From Owenia fusiformis (lineage: Eukaryota; Annelida; Polychaeta; Sabellida; Oweniidae): a stretch of 64,000 bases of DNA. The DNA is taken from contig CAIIXF020000011.1 of the NCBI GenBank assembly GCA_903813345.2, forward strand, positions 30,248,166 through 30,312,165, written 5' to 3'. The position numbers and the translations under genes were made by a program. Position 1 is the first letter of the stretch. Every line of letters starts with the position of its first letter. Below the pieces are notes generated by a model, which saw only the letters and a program-made list of their open reading frames with translations, did no database searches and was not told where the DNA came from. Positions 24,476 through 36,020 of this stretch are shown in pieces.

Positions 24476-24598
24476 GGTTATCAGTGACTTGACACAGGAC
24501 TAATGAACAACATGTCCCTGTCATCTTCTTCCTATGCAAGTTGTAATAAAAAGACTTTATGAACATCAGAATAAATGAATGACAGTTTTAACATTGCA

Positions 24599-24661
24599 TG
24601 GCTGTAGCCAGGATTTGCCAAGGGGGGGGGGGCACTCGAACCCCCTCTGGCTATGGGCCTG
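24599..24661. mobile_element. CAGGCCCGTAGCCAG-family MITE, deleted copy 6
   Basis: A 63-bp version keeps only the two ends (GGCTGTAGCCAGG and CTGGCTATGGGCCTG) and G/C runs; the core is gone. 'cattg' occurs at both flanks (24593 and 24662), consistent with a short duplication. Internal deletion leaving ends is the usual route to such forms. Confidence 0.65.
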
Positions 24662-24710
24662 CATTGTAACTTTTTGTAAACATGAACTTGGGTTGAAAGT
24701 ATTGGAAAGA

Positions 24711-24782
24711 TGGTGAAATTGAAGATAATGAAATTGAAGATGAGGGAATTGAAGATGAGGGAATTGGGTTTGGAGATGAGAA
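24711..24782 (+). repeat. Purine-rich 15-bp minisatellite
   Basis: Variants of 'gaaattgaagatgag' occur about four times. On the + strand one frame reads an acidic repeat peptide (EIEDEG-like). It has an upstream stop, no early ATG and no splice support, so the array is treated as non-coding. Confidence 0.7.
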
Positions 24783-25547
24783 AGATCAAGAGTTGGAAAA
24801 GAAAGAGCTTGAAGTTGGAGTTAAAGACATGGAGTCAGAATAGAGTTGACAGTTGAGATAATGTTCTACATCCTAGATTAGGTACACCCTTTGATTGAAA
24901 GTACGTCATTCCTCTTTATATCCTTGTATTGAACTAACCTATTTTAAAAATGGTCTATTGAGTTAAAGTTAAACTGAACTGATTTGGTGCAAATGTCCTT
25001 TTCTGCCTAAGAGCACGTCACAAGATTTAGGTTCAAAGTACATCCACAGTCGTAATAACCCTACCTGTCGATCACAACTTTTTACTAATATTTCCAGAAA
25101 GAGCGAGAATGAATCGAACCTATTGTGATTTAACTGAAACAATCCCGTTATATCTTACTTAAATCTATAAACTTGTTTGCATTAAAGTATTTAGTTTTTC
25201 TATTCAGATTTTCCTTTCAGAATCAGCTGATTGAAGGAGAAAGTTTTCGTGAAATAAAGTAGTGAATCAGTTTAGCTCTGGAGGATAAGACCATATTTCT
25301 TAAGTAGGGTTAATATTAAAAGTTGAAGGTCATCTTTACCCTGCTGAATGGCTGAATGGACAAATCCAGAAAGTATTTTTTATTTATTGTAAAACTGGTA
25401 ATTGAAACTCAAGGTCACTTTGGGTTAAAGTGTGAAATACTACAAAAGGTCAAATCTCAAATTTGACACTTGTCACCCATTTCTGTGCCAATGATATCTC
25501 ATGAGAAGAGACTGACATTGTCAAAGGGCCTGGTAACAGTACCCCTG

Positions 25548-25628
25548 CATCCTTGGTCCAAGGGTATTTCACTTCTTTCCACTTTTCTTTGAATTGAGTA
25601 ATAAATGAAGTCCTTTGAATGAAGGACG
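25548..25628. mobile_element. Single-unit CATCCTT miniature element, 81 bp
   Basis: It starts CATCCTTGGTCCAAGGGT and ends GAATGAAGGACG, the same unit as 5826-5897. The flanks are gtacccctg (25539-25547) and gtaccccta (25629-25637), a 9-bp duplication with one mismatch. No coding sequence. Confidence 0.8.
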
Positions 25629-25698
25629 GTACCCCTAAACCAGGACTCTGAACTGGCAATATATACACTTAGTAGGCTCAAGTAGGTGTCAAATACAT

Positions 25699-25965
25699 AG
25701 GCAAACAGTGCAAACTTATTTAGAAATTGTATAATCATTTTCTTAAATTCCATGAGTTTTGATGGTATTAAATATTTATTCAAATGTAGGCAAACATTAC
25801 AAATTTATTTAGAAATTGTATGATAATTTTCTTAAATTCCATGAGTTTTGATGGTATTAAATATTTATTCAAATGTAGGCATACAGTGTAAATTTATTTA
25901 GAAATTGTATGATAATTTTCATAAATTCCACGAGTTTTGATGGTATTAAATATTTATTTTTTCAT
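25699..25965. repeat. 89-bp tandem repeat, three copies
   Basis: 'aggcaaac' or 'aggcatac' starts units at 25699, 25788 and 25877, an exact 89-bp period. Each unit ends with 'gatggtattaaatatttatt'. Divergence is low to moderate. Overlapping short frames are translations of the repeat. Confidence 0.9.
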
Positions 25966-26194
25966 ATTATACTTAAAAAGTGTTTCCATGCTTGTCGAAG
26001 TAGATTTGACATCATCTTTGTAATATATTTATATTTTAGTATTTTTTAGTATTTAAATGTTTTCATATATACATGTACATTATCTATCTCAAACAATATT
26101 TAACTATTTAACTATAAGGGAAAGAAAGGGGTAGGCTGCTTCCTCTGGTGTGTCTGCAGCCTCTAGTCAGATCGACTAACAAAACAACCTTTTT

Positions 26195-26320
26195 TGGGGT
26201 TGTCGAGTTGGCCGAGAGGGCTTGAGCGCCAGCACGTTTAGGCTAGGCGATCGGGGCCATAGCCACGAGGTTGCGATATCGAGACGCGTGTGCTCCTTGC
26301 GTTTATTCATTCCTTATGAA
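26195..26320 (+). mobile_element. tRNA-derived SINE (Leu/Ser-type head)
   Basis: TGGCCGAGAGG at 26209-26219 is an A box of the type found in leucine and serine tRNAs. About 65 bp downstream, 'aggttgcgatatcgagacg' occupies the B-box place but is degenerate. It shares its 3' half with the minus-strand copy at 16225-16445. The head is unusually GC-rich for this window. The B box is too degenerate, and the 3' end too unlike a tRNA acceptor stem, to call it a functional tRNA gene. Confidence 0.6.
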
Positions 26321-27046
26321 ATAAATAGATTAATAAATGAAAAGATGTAAATACATGTACAATCAAAACAAAATAAACAAATGCATTTAAGAAGGGTTGA
26401 TTCCCAGAGGAAAAATAAATAAAGAAGTCAAATCACTTAGACACACTTTGATATATTACTCAGTAAGATTCAATTCATAAATTATTGATGTTTTTAACAC
26501 CATTTTTGATTGAAGTTCCTTGTTGAATTATATAAAATCCATTAACATTTCTAGCAAGTAAATACATACAATAATAAAAGTCAAATATCTCTTATTTAAT
26601 CCCATTGAAATTAATAAAATGGGTTACTCAACATTTTGTTTATTGGGCGTTTAAATGGCCATGGCCGTTATATATACTTATGAGTTATTGACTTTTCAGA
26701 CAATGACTCCCGATGTAGGTCATTTTATCAAAGAATATTTAAAATCAATAATATCAATAATTCTCGTATGAGTACCACTTTGTGTTACATAATAGTTATT
26801 GTTAACTAATGGTTTATAACTAGATTTTCAAAACTATAAAAAGTACACTCTCAGACATTGAGAGGTCAGGATTAAGCAATGCAAGCTTATTACAAGATTA
26901 ATAGATTAGCAGATTAGTGTTGCTGGATTATCCAGAATTTAAAGGTATTTTCATTCATCTTTGACATTATTACAATTTAGACCATAACATTCCCGTAATT
27001 AAATATTACATGAAAACACCCTTTGGTTTTAATCATAAATTGTGTA

Positions 27047-27131
27047 CCTTTTGCATTCATTTCATTAGACTTTGCTTCTTACAAGAGAGCTTCATCTTCA
27101 TGTTTTTAACTTGACTCTGTATGCAGGGTGT
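27047..27131. mobile_element. Short relative of the 11064-11422 MITE
   Basis: It begins TACCTTTTGCATTCATTTC and ends GACTCTGTATGCAGGGTG, matching both ends of the Mutator-like element. It shares 'cttac/aaaagagagcttc' just inside, but the whole CpG-rich interior is absent. No convincing 9-bp duplication remains. Confidence 0.6.
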
Positions 27132-29264
27132 TTATTTTGGAGGCTATCTAGATAAATTAAAAGAATATGTAACTTTGGGTTATCTTCAAAAGGATTTAAG
27201 CAGGGGGGGTGGTATGTATCAGACACACTGAGGTATTAACGTTCAAACTTTGGCTAAAATGTCCACACTTCCTCATCAGCAAGTTTGCCATTGTTCACAG
27301 GGGACAGTGACAAAGTTTGCTTTAATGTTATTTTCTGTGTTTGTATAGTTTTTTATATTGTCTAATGGCTGACAGACCAGGGATACTCAACGCTGGAAGA
27401 AATGGGGGGGGGGGGGGGGGCAGGGACCTCATTATCAAATATGCCTCTTTTGATAAAATTGGCATTTTTAGAAAAATGATGACCAGTTTAAGAAAATGGG
27501 CCAAGATTCTCCAAAAAAAATTGTTCGTATATGCAAAGATTATTTTTTGCCCCCCCACCCCCTGCCCCTCTTTCCCAGGTACTCTCCAATGACATATTAA
27601 GGGAGGGGGGCTCTGAAATATGTCTATAGGGGGTCTGAGTAGACAAACCAATGAATCACACATGTATCTAAAAACAGCATTGACATAAATAGTCAAATAG
27701 GATCAAAGGGGCCAGTAGCTTTATTAGATGGATCTATTTGTTTGATCACTGATTGATGCTATTAAGAACCAATTAGGCAGAATCTTGGAAAAGCTGTGGG
27801 GACACTGGGCAAACCATGGGGAGACTTCTTGCATGTCTTACCTTGGGATATTGGGCCAATCTTCAATCACTAAAAGATGCTCATTTATAACTTTTACTTA
27901 TCTTGCTATATAGAATATGCATCATATTATAAGCATGTATTTAGATTTTATCTAGTCTTTCATCAAATCCATGGAACCCTCCCTCCATCCAATCTTTACC
28001 TCTGGAGAGGGCGCTCAGCACTTGTTGAGCTCAGAGCTTGATTCATACATGACTTAATTTTATTTTTCAACTCTTGTCTCATTTTTGGTCTGATTATAAT
28101 TATCTTAAGGGAGTTGCACAATAGTTCAGGATTTATTTAACATTTTTAAAATGATTTTATCTCGAAATTCTTTAACAGCAAAATTTCCTTGTTTTCAATT
28201 TCCAGTTATTCATAGAAGTTTTACCCAACCTAGTCTATAGGCATTGTAAAACAATTATTTTATTGTACTGGCCTGTGTTGGGGCATTTTCTGCTGTGTCC
28301 ATCAGTAAGACCTTGTTTACCCCCCCCCCCCCCATTCCATTCCTTCTCTGTAACGGGCTAGGGACGGAATGGAAGGGAGGGAGGGGGAGGGTATAGGGTG
28401 TTGATATAAGATAAGTAGAGCAGGTGTAGGTGTTGCATCAGTGAAAGCAGTTTTTGGATTATCATTGGGAATAAGTGATCAAAGCTTTGGACAATTCCCC
28501 TGTTGATCATACACAATGTTATGCTAGTGTTGATGGCTATGTTGTTAGGATAGATGAGCTGGGGTGGCCCAAAGGGGAGGTTGATCTCTGTTGTACGTAA
28601 GATAATGTTTCTAGTCATCTTAAGATTATTTTGCAATATTATGATACATAATCATGTAATGTCAAATGAGATAGACATGCTCCTTCTTTGAGAAGGATGC
28701 ATAGGATAGGATAGTGTGCAGCATGCTGTATCATAGTATCAATACCACTTTGAAATATCATTTCACTTTGTACATTTGTGTGTTCTTGCAATGTTGTTCT
28801 GGGAACATTTCAAACTTCTACTCGACTTGTACTAATGCATCATCCTGTATTATGTAAAAAGTAAAGGGGGGGGGGGTGGCTATTCATCCATTCTTTTGAC
28901 CATTACATATTTTGCCTTGATAAAGTTATCCCATTATTTGTAAAGGTTTATAATTATAATTATACCTATTTTGAGATTTTTCATCTCAAAATTGTATTTA
29001 TTATATTTTCTCAGTTAAGTAACCAATTTTCTCTGTATCTTTGGCCTATTGTCCACACTGAGCCCTTGTTAGCCCTGCTTTAAACCATAGGGTGCTATTT
29101 TACGATTTTGCTATATGGATCTATATGAGCTATGTATAGACCTCACAGTCACTTACCAGATACTAAATACTTTGATCATTGTTATTTTCAGAGCTAGAGC
29201 TAAATATTTTGAAATGAAGTATCTTAGTTACCTGCATTTTGATTTTCACTTACCATCTAAACAG
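27132..29264. other. Non-coding spacer with homopolymer runs
   Basis: Long G and C runs occur at 27403-27420, 28320-28333 and 28866-28876. The paired frames at 27328-27696 arise from glycine or proline codons read out of those runs. The segment 28370-28600 has fewer stops but no recognisable protein. No gene is supported. Confidence 0.45.
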
Positions 29265-29462
29265 CAGGCCCGAAACCAGGGGGTTTGATGAGTTCAAGCA
29301 AACTCCCCTGGCCAAATAATTTTTTCAAATCATGCAGTTTTTCACCATTCTTTGCACTTTTTAAGTGATATTGGCCATTTTTGGACCAAAATTATCAAAA
29401 GTGAACCCCCTGAGATTTTTAAAAAGTGAACCCCTCTTTGGCAAAGGCTGGCTTTACGCCTG
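29265..29462 (-). mobile_element. CAGGCCCGTAGCCAG-family MITE, copy 7
   Basis: It starts CAGGCCCGAAACCAGG and ends GGCTGGCTTTACGCCTG, with the reverse-orientation core (catgcagtttttcaccattc near 29332). It is full length at 198 bp, close to copy 1. Confidence 0.75.
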
Positions 29463-29628
29463 CAGGGTGCACAGTATATTTTTGTGATCTAACTCAGGGG
29501 TAGCTAGGCATGAGGCGGGAGAGGCAATTGCCCAACAAGTTTTTACATAGATGTATTTATTCAGACATTTTTCAACTAAAAGTGCTGAAATGAAATTAGT
29601 AAGTATAGTAATATATGTCCTTTAGCCT

Positions 29629-29682
29629 GGTCAACCCCACCTATCTGGTTGACCCCACCTATCTTTTCAACCCCACCTATAC
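29629..29682. repeat. Three-copy short tandem repeat (about 18 bp)
   Basis: 'caaccccacctatc' type units repeat three times. Confidence 0.75.
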
Positions 29683-29892
29683 ATAACTAAAGAGAGACAA
29701 TGAAGGGAATGCATCAGTATACTGTTCATGTAAAATAATTGGGCTCATATCACTCTGGGCTCACTGCAGTCCTCTTGGCCTGCTCTCTGCATGTATGGGT
29801 CACATATATTTTCAGTGTTGGCACTTGTTGATTCTGTGTCATCAATAGAAAGCTATACAACTGGGCTGTACATGGGCAGGGGAAATACATGA

Positions 29893-29955
29893 ACGTGTAT
29901 AGTGCAATTGTGTACGTGTATAGTGCAAGTGTGTATGTGTATAGTGCAAGTGTGA
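29893..29955. repeat. Three-copy 21-bp tandem repeat
   Basis: 'cgtgtatagtgcaattgtgta' type units start at 29893, 29914 and 29935. The minus-strand frame over it gives a repetitive LALYTYT peptide and is not a gene. Confidence 0.85.
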
Positions 29956-30652
29956 ATTTAGGAGTCAATCTCATGTTTTCATCATCATTAACATAACTGA
30001 ACAAATGCTATAGATATGTTTGCATGACTTTATGAAATTCACACATAGGGTGTTGGTGTTTAAAAAATCTTACTTGATACACATGCAATCTTAGGCTCTG
30101 GTTATTTCATGGCTCACTGTTTCTGTGATCATGTTGGTGAATTTCAATTTGAATATGATTATATATATGATCATTTATATATGTGTGGCATGCAATGTAC
30201 ATGTTGGTATTTTTTCATTAGCCAAAATAGCTCTGGAATATTTCATTAAGCATGTAATTTTGCAATGCTGTTTAGACTTGTTGAATTTCCATGTTTTAAT
30301 CATCTCGGAATGTATCATTGAAGCATCTGGTGACTGCTTTTTCTGTGGATCTAAACTTATGATGAAGAAAAGAACTAATAGGAATTCATATCATTTTCCA
30401 TCTTAACATCTTCAGCTTCACATGTTGGAGCAATTGCAACCTTGTGAATCAACATGTCATCTTACTCCATCAGGAGCTAACTAAAGTGAAAGGACAATAT
30501 ATGTTCAGTGTCTGAATTATACAAAAAACAAGTTGTACATGTCAATTTGCTGTTGGGCACTTGTATTTGTTTTTTATATAATTGTTATTTTTCAACATAA
30601 CACATAGACTAACATGACATACATTGTACATGTACTTTACATGAATGTCACC

Positions 30653-30850
30653 CAGGCCTGTAGCCAGGGTTTCCCAAGGGAGAGGGGGGGTTCACTCTTT
30701 GAAAAATTCCAGGGGGGTTCACTTGTGACAATTTTGGTCCAAAAATGGCCAAAATCAGAATGGTGAAAAACTGCATGATTTTGAAAGATTTTTTGACAAA
30801 GGGGGGGTTCACTCAAACCCATCCAACCCCCACCCCTGGCTACGGGCCTG
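30653..30850 (+). mobile_element. CAGGCCCGTAGCCAG-family MITE, copy 8, with TSD
   Basis: It starts CAGGCCTGTAGCCAGG and ends CTGGCTACGGGCCTG, 198 bp. 'tgtcaccc' occurs across both junctions (30646-30653 and 30849-30856), giving a duplication of about 8 bp that overlaps the end bases. This is the best-bounded copy and supports a hAT-type origin (inference). The 73-codon minus frame is a translation of the repeat. Confidence 0.8.
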
Positions 30851-33194
30851 TCACCCATGATTCATCATTGGAATCGTGTTTTGTGGCATGTGCCAAATTA
30901 TCAACAACAACAACAACATGAGTGGGTGTGTTAAGTTTGTTTACTTCAATATTACACACGATTCAAAGACTTCACTTGTACAATGTTTGTCTTCCTAGAA
31001 TGGATTTCAGAATTTGAAACTGTTGGGTCAACCTTCCAAAATGTTGTTGATGCAAGGTTTTGTTGAGGATCACGAACCATTCTGGTACAATGTTTTGGTA
31101 ACTTTAGAAACATTTTAATGTGAAGGGGCTTAGTGCCCAAATCTGATTCTTAAAAGCCCCTTTAAAAATTAAGTAAAACCTATAACTTGCATTATCAGTG
31201 GACACTGATATAAATCTGGTTTCTAACTGTTCTAGTTAACAGTTTTTGTAGTTAGTCTATACAGAGGGTATGTAGGGGGTATTGCAATTCTACAGTTTTT
31301 CAGATTATGTCTACATTGGCTGTCTAAAAGGCCCATGGTGTCTTATAATAATGGTATATCCCTCAGTAAAGGTACAGTAGGCTACCTTGATTGCAAATTG
31401 CAATTAGCAAAATATGTGCTAGCAAATACATACAGTGGCCACCTGGATTGATAATACTGGATTAATTTTAATTGAAGAATTTAAGTAAATGTAAAGAAAC
31501 ATAAAAGTTTACGTCAAAGTTTATGCTGTGAATATTGTTCTGTGCTCTCTTGACTAAAGACTTAGGAAAACTGATTTAGCTAAATGCAAACTAGATTATG
31601 GTAGGATAAATGGGAGAGAGTGGTCTCAACGACGTTCTTAATATGTAGAATATTAAAGGGTACCTTGGTGTAAAAGTCTTAACACATTCAGTACTTGATA
31701 AATAACATTACCCTTGTACATGATGAAATGATTTTAAATTAATTTTACCTAACCCCTCAAAAGCTTTACCAAATCCCCTAAAGTTGTGGGCAATTTGTCA
31801 GACGAGGCCACGCCATTCTGGAATTGGGGATACTGGTTCAGATGGGTACAAGGGGAGATTATTAAGATTTGGCAAATTGGTTCAAAGACATGGGGGACAT
31901 TTGATGTTGTTTGGATTCTTAGATAAAAATGAGGTTTTACTTTAAATTCAACTTCATTTCAAAAAAGCTTGTCATGATTCAGCATGGTTTCATTTCTTTC
32001 AAATAGGCAAGTTCAAAACAATTTTAGCCCCCTCCCCAAATTTTCCAGATCTGCCTCTGTATAAGGACACCTCAATATTAGCTTAAAAGTATTACATCTT
32101 TCTGCAACTCCAGGGTGCAACGTTTTGCAACTCAAGGGTGCAGAAAGAGGGAGGGGATAATTTGAGAAATATTAGATTTCACACCTGGATTAGCATAGAT
32201 ATTCAAGCAAAGCTCTACCTGTGTACTTATCATTAAGTTATCAATCGTTTTAATTCATTCATAAAATCTACATGGATCAACTTTTAAATACCTTTCCCAG
32301 TTGTTATTAACGATAATCTACTTCTTTGGGCATTCCTTGGTTAGTTGATACACAACTATAACTGAGGTTATGGCATTAGTTTGGCTCTCTTATATCATAA
32401 TCCCAGATTTTCCTTTTCCTTATAATAACTGTGTGCTGATACGGGAGATAATCTGTTTTTTGGACGCAATTGTGATCAGCGAATTCATTGTCGTTTAAGC
32501 ACATCAATTCTACATGACTTTGTTTGTTGTTCACTTTAACAGGATTTTCATTATCGGTAAATACTTCAGCGTCATTTTCATTGAAAGTTGCGTGAAGGAA
32601 TGATTGTTATCACCATAATGCAATAAAGGACAGCGGAAATTGTGGCATTTTTAGACATAACTTTTCAGGTCTACATTCAGTACATAACATGATAATATTA
32701 TGCAAAAAGGCATATTGGCTTTCACCTCTTGAGATTTAAGGTAATTTATACATATTCAAATGTTTGTTAATTTCGTATTAGAATTACGCGTATGAGTATA
32801 GGATAAAACTTTGTGAATTGATTTTTATGTAATTTTCTTGTTTTTAAATTTATTATGCAAAAAAATATTGGATATATTGATTAGTAAGTAACCCATACAG
32901 TACTACAGACTTGAAGACTCTCTAAATCTCTCCATGCGCTTTCTTTGTATGGAATCTTATTCTGGCTGTAACATGACTTTATTTCTGGTGGCATCAGACC
33001 ATAATATTACATCCTTCCTTGTCTCAAATACTGATTAAAGGGATTATGCTGTCAATTTTGTTTCATAATGTGAACCTATGACCTTTAAATTTATATTAAT
33101 TAATCAGTTATGGAAACTTATACTTTCTTTTCACAGGCCTATTTTTTTATCATTTTCTTTAAAACTTCTATCTAATGAAATATTCTTTAGTCTT
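30851..33194. other. Non-coding spacer
   Basis: No gene is supported. CCAGATCTGCCTCTG at 32045-32059 looks like one end of the GGATCCGCCAGTG family. A short CAA microsatellite lies near 30901. Confidence 0.4.
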
Positions 33195-33340
33195 TTTAGA
33201 TGGTAGATTACAAATATGTGTATTTTGATATTACATGTATGGATTATATTTTGATATTAAATTACATGAATATCTATTTGGATACTAAACAACATATATT
33301 TTGATATAAGACTACATTTGCTTGTATTTTTATATTCTGA
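33195..33340. repeat. Degenerate tandem repeat, unit about 35 bp
   Basis: 'tattttgatatta' alternating with 'attacatg' recurs about four times with irregular spacing. Confidence 0.6.
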
Positions 33341-34706
33341 AAAATAGATAAACATTTTAATTTTGTATTTCCAGGTGAACCTTAGCTAGACAATAACAAA
33401 CAGCAATATATTTTAAAACAAGGAGCAGCAATTACAAACAAGCAAACAACAAGCAACAGAGAAGCAAACAACAATACAAAGAAATGGAATGATCTGTTGG
33501 ACTCCAAAATAATTTCTTGAAAATGTTTTTAAGTAAAATTATGTATTTTCTTCATGTCTCTTATGAAAATTATTTCCTGTTTTGCTAATTGCTTAATTGC
33601 TTTATCAAATATCCAAACAACAGTGCAAAATCTGTTATTGATATGCAAAAATATTATTACCAAAACAATATTTTTGTAGCTTTATTTTTATATCAAAGTA
33701 CAGATTTGGTTATCAAGGAAAGTGTTATGTTTTTTATACTTATTTTTTAAAAGCTAACACCAAAGTAGAACTTTTTGTGATCAATGTAAAATTATTTGTC
33801 TTGTGTAAATAAAAAATGAAAACAAAAGCAAATATATGTGAAATCAAACTCATTATTAAATAAATATTTATGTAATAGTCCTTATATAGACTAATACTAA
33901 TGATCATAGTTTGATATTTAATCAGTATTTTTCCCAATGAAACAGGAAACTTACTTAAATAAACAAAGTTGTAGTCAACAAATAAACAAAGCTATGGATA
34001 TAGTGCATTACATAAATGGTCATTAAATTGTTATTATAAAGTTTTCAACTTAAACTACATGTTTATGTTAGCTCCTTATATTTCCTTTGATCTTTGAAGC
34101 AGGTATTGATCAGGGATCGAAATGGAAACTGATCCGTTTGATCAAAGGTAAGAAACAAACAAATCAACTGCAAACATGAAAACTTAATTTACAAGTCCTT
34201 GGAATCATGTAGACTTAATCCAAACTCAATAAAAGAATTTGCCTAATCCAAGGTGGACTTACTTATCCACTTTTCCGTGTGCGTAGTTTGCTTAGACTTC
34301 ACAGCCATGCAAATGAAATCAAAGTGAGTAATCTCAATCAGGATGAAGATTTAACCTACTTCTCAAAATCAGCCGATTATTACATTTATACAATATAATG
34401 TATTCCTAACGAGAATGAGATGGTTGATTATATAAGGGTAAGGCTAGTCTAATGCTAAAGCCGTAGTGAGCCCCTTCCCTCCCCACTTCAAAAAGAAAAA
34501 TATATATTTTTGCTACACCTCCCTCTAGTCAACAAGGCCATATACATACTGTTTAACTTATCGATGCAATTAAATGAATGCAAATAAATGAAGTAACACT
34601 GAATATGTTTGCATTACTTTACCATTGTATTTTTGAGATGGGGGGGGGGAGATTGTAGCGAATCTGGGTCTGTATAGAAAAAGAAAAAACAATGTGGCAA
34701 TGCAGT

Positions 34707-34765
34707 CACCCTTGCAGCAAAGGTATATAGCATTTTAGCATCATGAAGTCCTTTGAAAAAGGATG
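34707..34765. mobile_element. 59-bp CATCCTT miniature element
   Basis: It starts CACCCTTGCAGCAAAGG and ends CTTTGAAAAAGGATG. A perfect 9-bp direct repeat, caatgcagt, flanks it at 34698-34706 and 34766-34774. It matches the first unit of 5755-5897. It is remarkably small for an element that carries a full duplication. Confidence 0.8.
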
Positions 34766-35216
34766 CAATGCAGTCAGCACATACATTTCTGTACAAGGCC
34801 TTGTCAACTAACAACAAACAAACAAACCAAAACCAAAATAAATATGAGACTGCTGAGCATGTGAATTGTACTGGTTTGTGGAAGGCCATGCCAAAATGAA
34901 TCAATATTTATCATGTTGTCTTATGTATGAAATGCTATGCTTTGAACTGAGTAATAAAACTTGATTATAGTGATTTTAATTCGGTCTAGAATTCTAGATT
35001 ATATACATATGGTCAAGGCATTGTTTTATTTGTTGGAACTACTCAGTATTTATCAAACGTAAATATGTAAATATTATCTTGGTCATTGAGTGAAATTTTA
35101 TGCTTTACCAAACAGTTATTCATTATTCATTAAATACTATTCCAGAAATGCAAGGAAATAAGGATGAAGTTTTTATTGGTGAAAACATGTGTTTGCCCTT
35201 ATTGTATTTCAAAATA

Positions 35217-35694
35217 CTGTACTCCGGGTATTGTTCGCGTGCGATTTAATTTCGCTTTGTTCGCGAATGTAGTAAAATCGCGAACATTTATCGTCGCGAA
35301 TTTGTCTTTTAAATCCCCGGGGATTTGGCATGGGACTTTTGATATGTCTTATTCGGTGTAAAACGTTTCTTCCAGTGTTGTTGGCCGATAATTCAAAATG
35401 GCCTAAAATGTCTAACATTTTGAATTATTGGGTTATTAGGCCAACAAAGGCAAGAACTGTTGACGACAATGATATCATACAAATTGAAGTTGAAAAAGCC
35501 ATTCAAGAATATTCAAATAAATGCCCTAAACGTGGGAAATACATACATTATTCGGATTCTGAACATGCTAAAATAGCCAGATACGCACTGATTCACGGTT
35601 GAATCAACTCAAATCCGCGAAATTAAATAGCCGCGAAATTGCAAATTTGAAAAATCGCGAAATTTTATGGCGTCAAAATTTACCAGGAGTACAG
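35217..35694 (+). mobile_element. Tc1/mariner- or pogo-like element, internally deleted
   Basis: The ends are CTGTACTCCGGGT and ACCAGGAGTACAG, imperfect inverted repeats flanked by TA on both sides (35215-35216 and 35695-35696). TA target sites are the hallmark of the Tc1/mariner superfamily, pogo included. Just inside each end are repeated 'cgcgaa' blocks: several at 35234-35320 and inverted-sense copies at 35616-35665. These could be subterminal transposase-binding sites (inference). A coding fragment lies at 35408-35602. The 478-bp length leaves no room for a catalytic domain. Confidence 0.75.
35408..35602 (+). pseudogene. N-terminal fragment of a transposon-encoded protein
   Basis: From the ATG at 35408, 64 residues are open, ending in KRGKYIHYSDSEHAKIARYA and four more residues before the stop. 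That segment resembles the helix-turn-helix N-terminus seen in pogo-like proteins of marine invertebrates; this is a resemblance from memory, not a search. The catalytic DDE part is missing, so it cannot be an active transposase. An upstream in-frame ATG at 35330 is also possible. The frame is intact, so deletion may be fairly recent or the short peptide may be tolerated. Confidence 0.5.
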
Positions 35695-35914
35695 TAGCCC
35701 AAAAGGTAGTCTTGCTTTAGGTTTTCCAACATTCTCATATTTTTTAACCTTTTTTATCTTTTGAATAATTGATGCTTTGACCCCCCCCCTCCAAAAATTA
35801 AAGTTTGCTTTTTGAGTAAACTTTTGATTGGATTTTTTTTAGTGGCAGAAACCTAGAATATTGAAAAGATGAATATTATACATTTTAGTTGCAGAACCTC
35901 ACAGGATTTTCTAC

Positions 35915-36020
35915 TAGTCTTGCTTCAAGACCCTGGACTCCCCCCCCCTTCTTATCTAATTTACACCAGGTGTTTTGGTGGAAAGTAGATAAGGGGGTCG
36001 ACAGTCTTGAAGCAAGACTA
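35915..36020. mobile_element. TAGTCTTG-family foldback MITE, copy 3
   Basis: The arms start TAGTCTTGCTTCAAGAC on one strand and TAGTCTTGCTTCAAGACT on the other, then C-rich tracts and 'ttatcta'. The tip (CACCAGGTGTTTTGGTG) can fold as well. The perfect 9-bp direct repeat attttctac is at 35906-35914 and 36021-36029. At 106 bp it is nearly a perfect hairpin. Confidence 0.9.

Noticed and set aside
24711-24842. Acidic EIEDEG repeat peptide on the + strand
   Set aside because: It is the translation of a 15-bp minisatellite with an upstream stop and no usable start codon.
26195-26290. Possible functional leucine or serine tRNA gene
   Set aside because: The A box is good, but the B box and acceptor stem are degenerate and the 3' body is shared with a minus-strand repeat, so it is a SINE.
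27328-27696. Overlapping 122- and 83-codon frames on opposite strands
   Set aside because: They are created by a long G run read as glycine or proline, with no motif or splice support.
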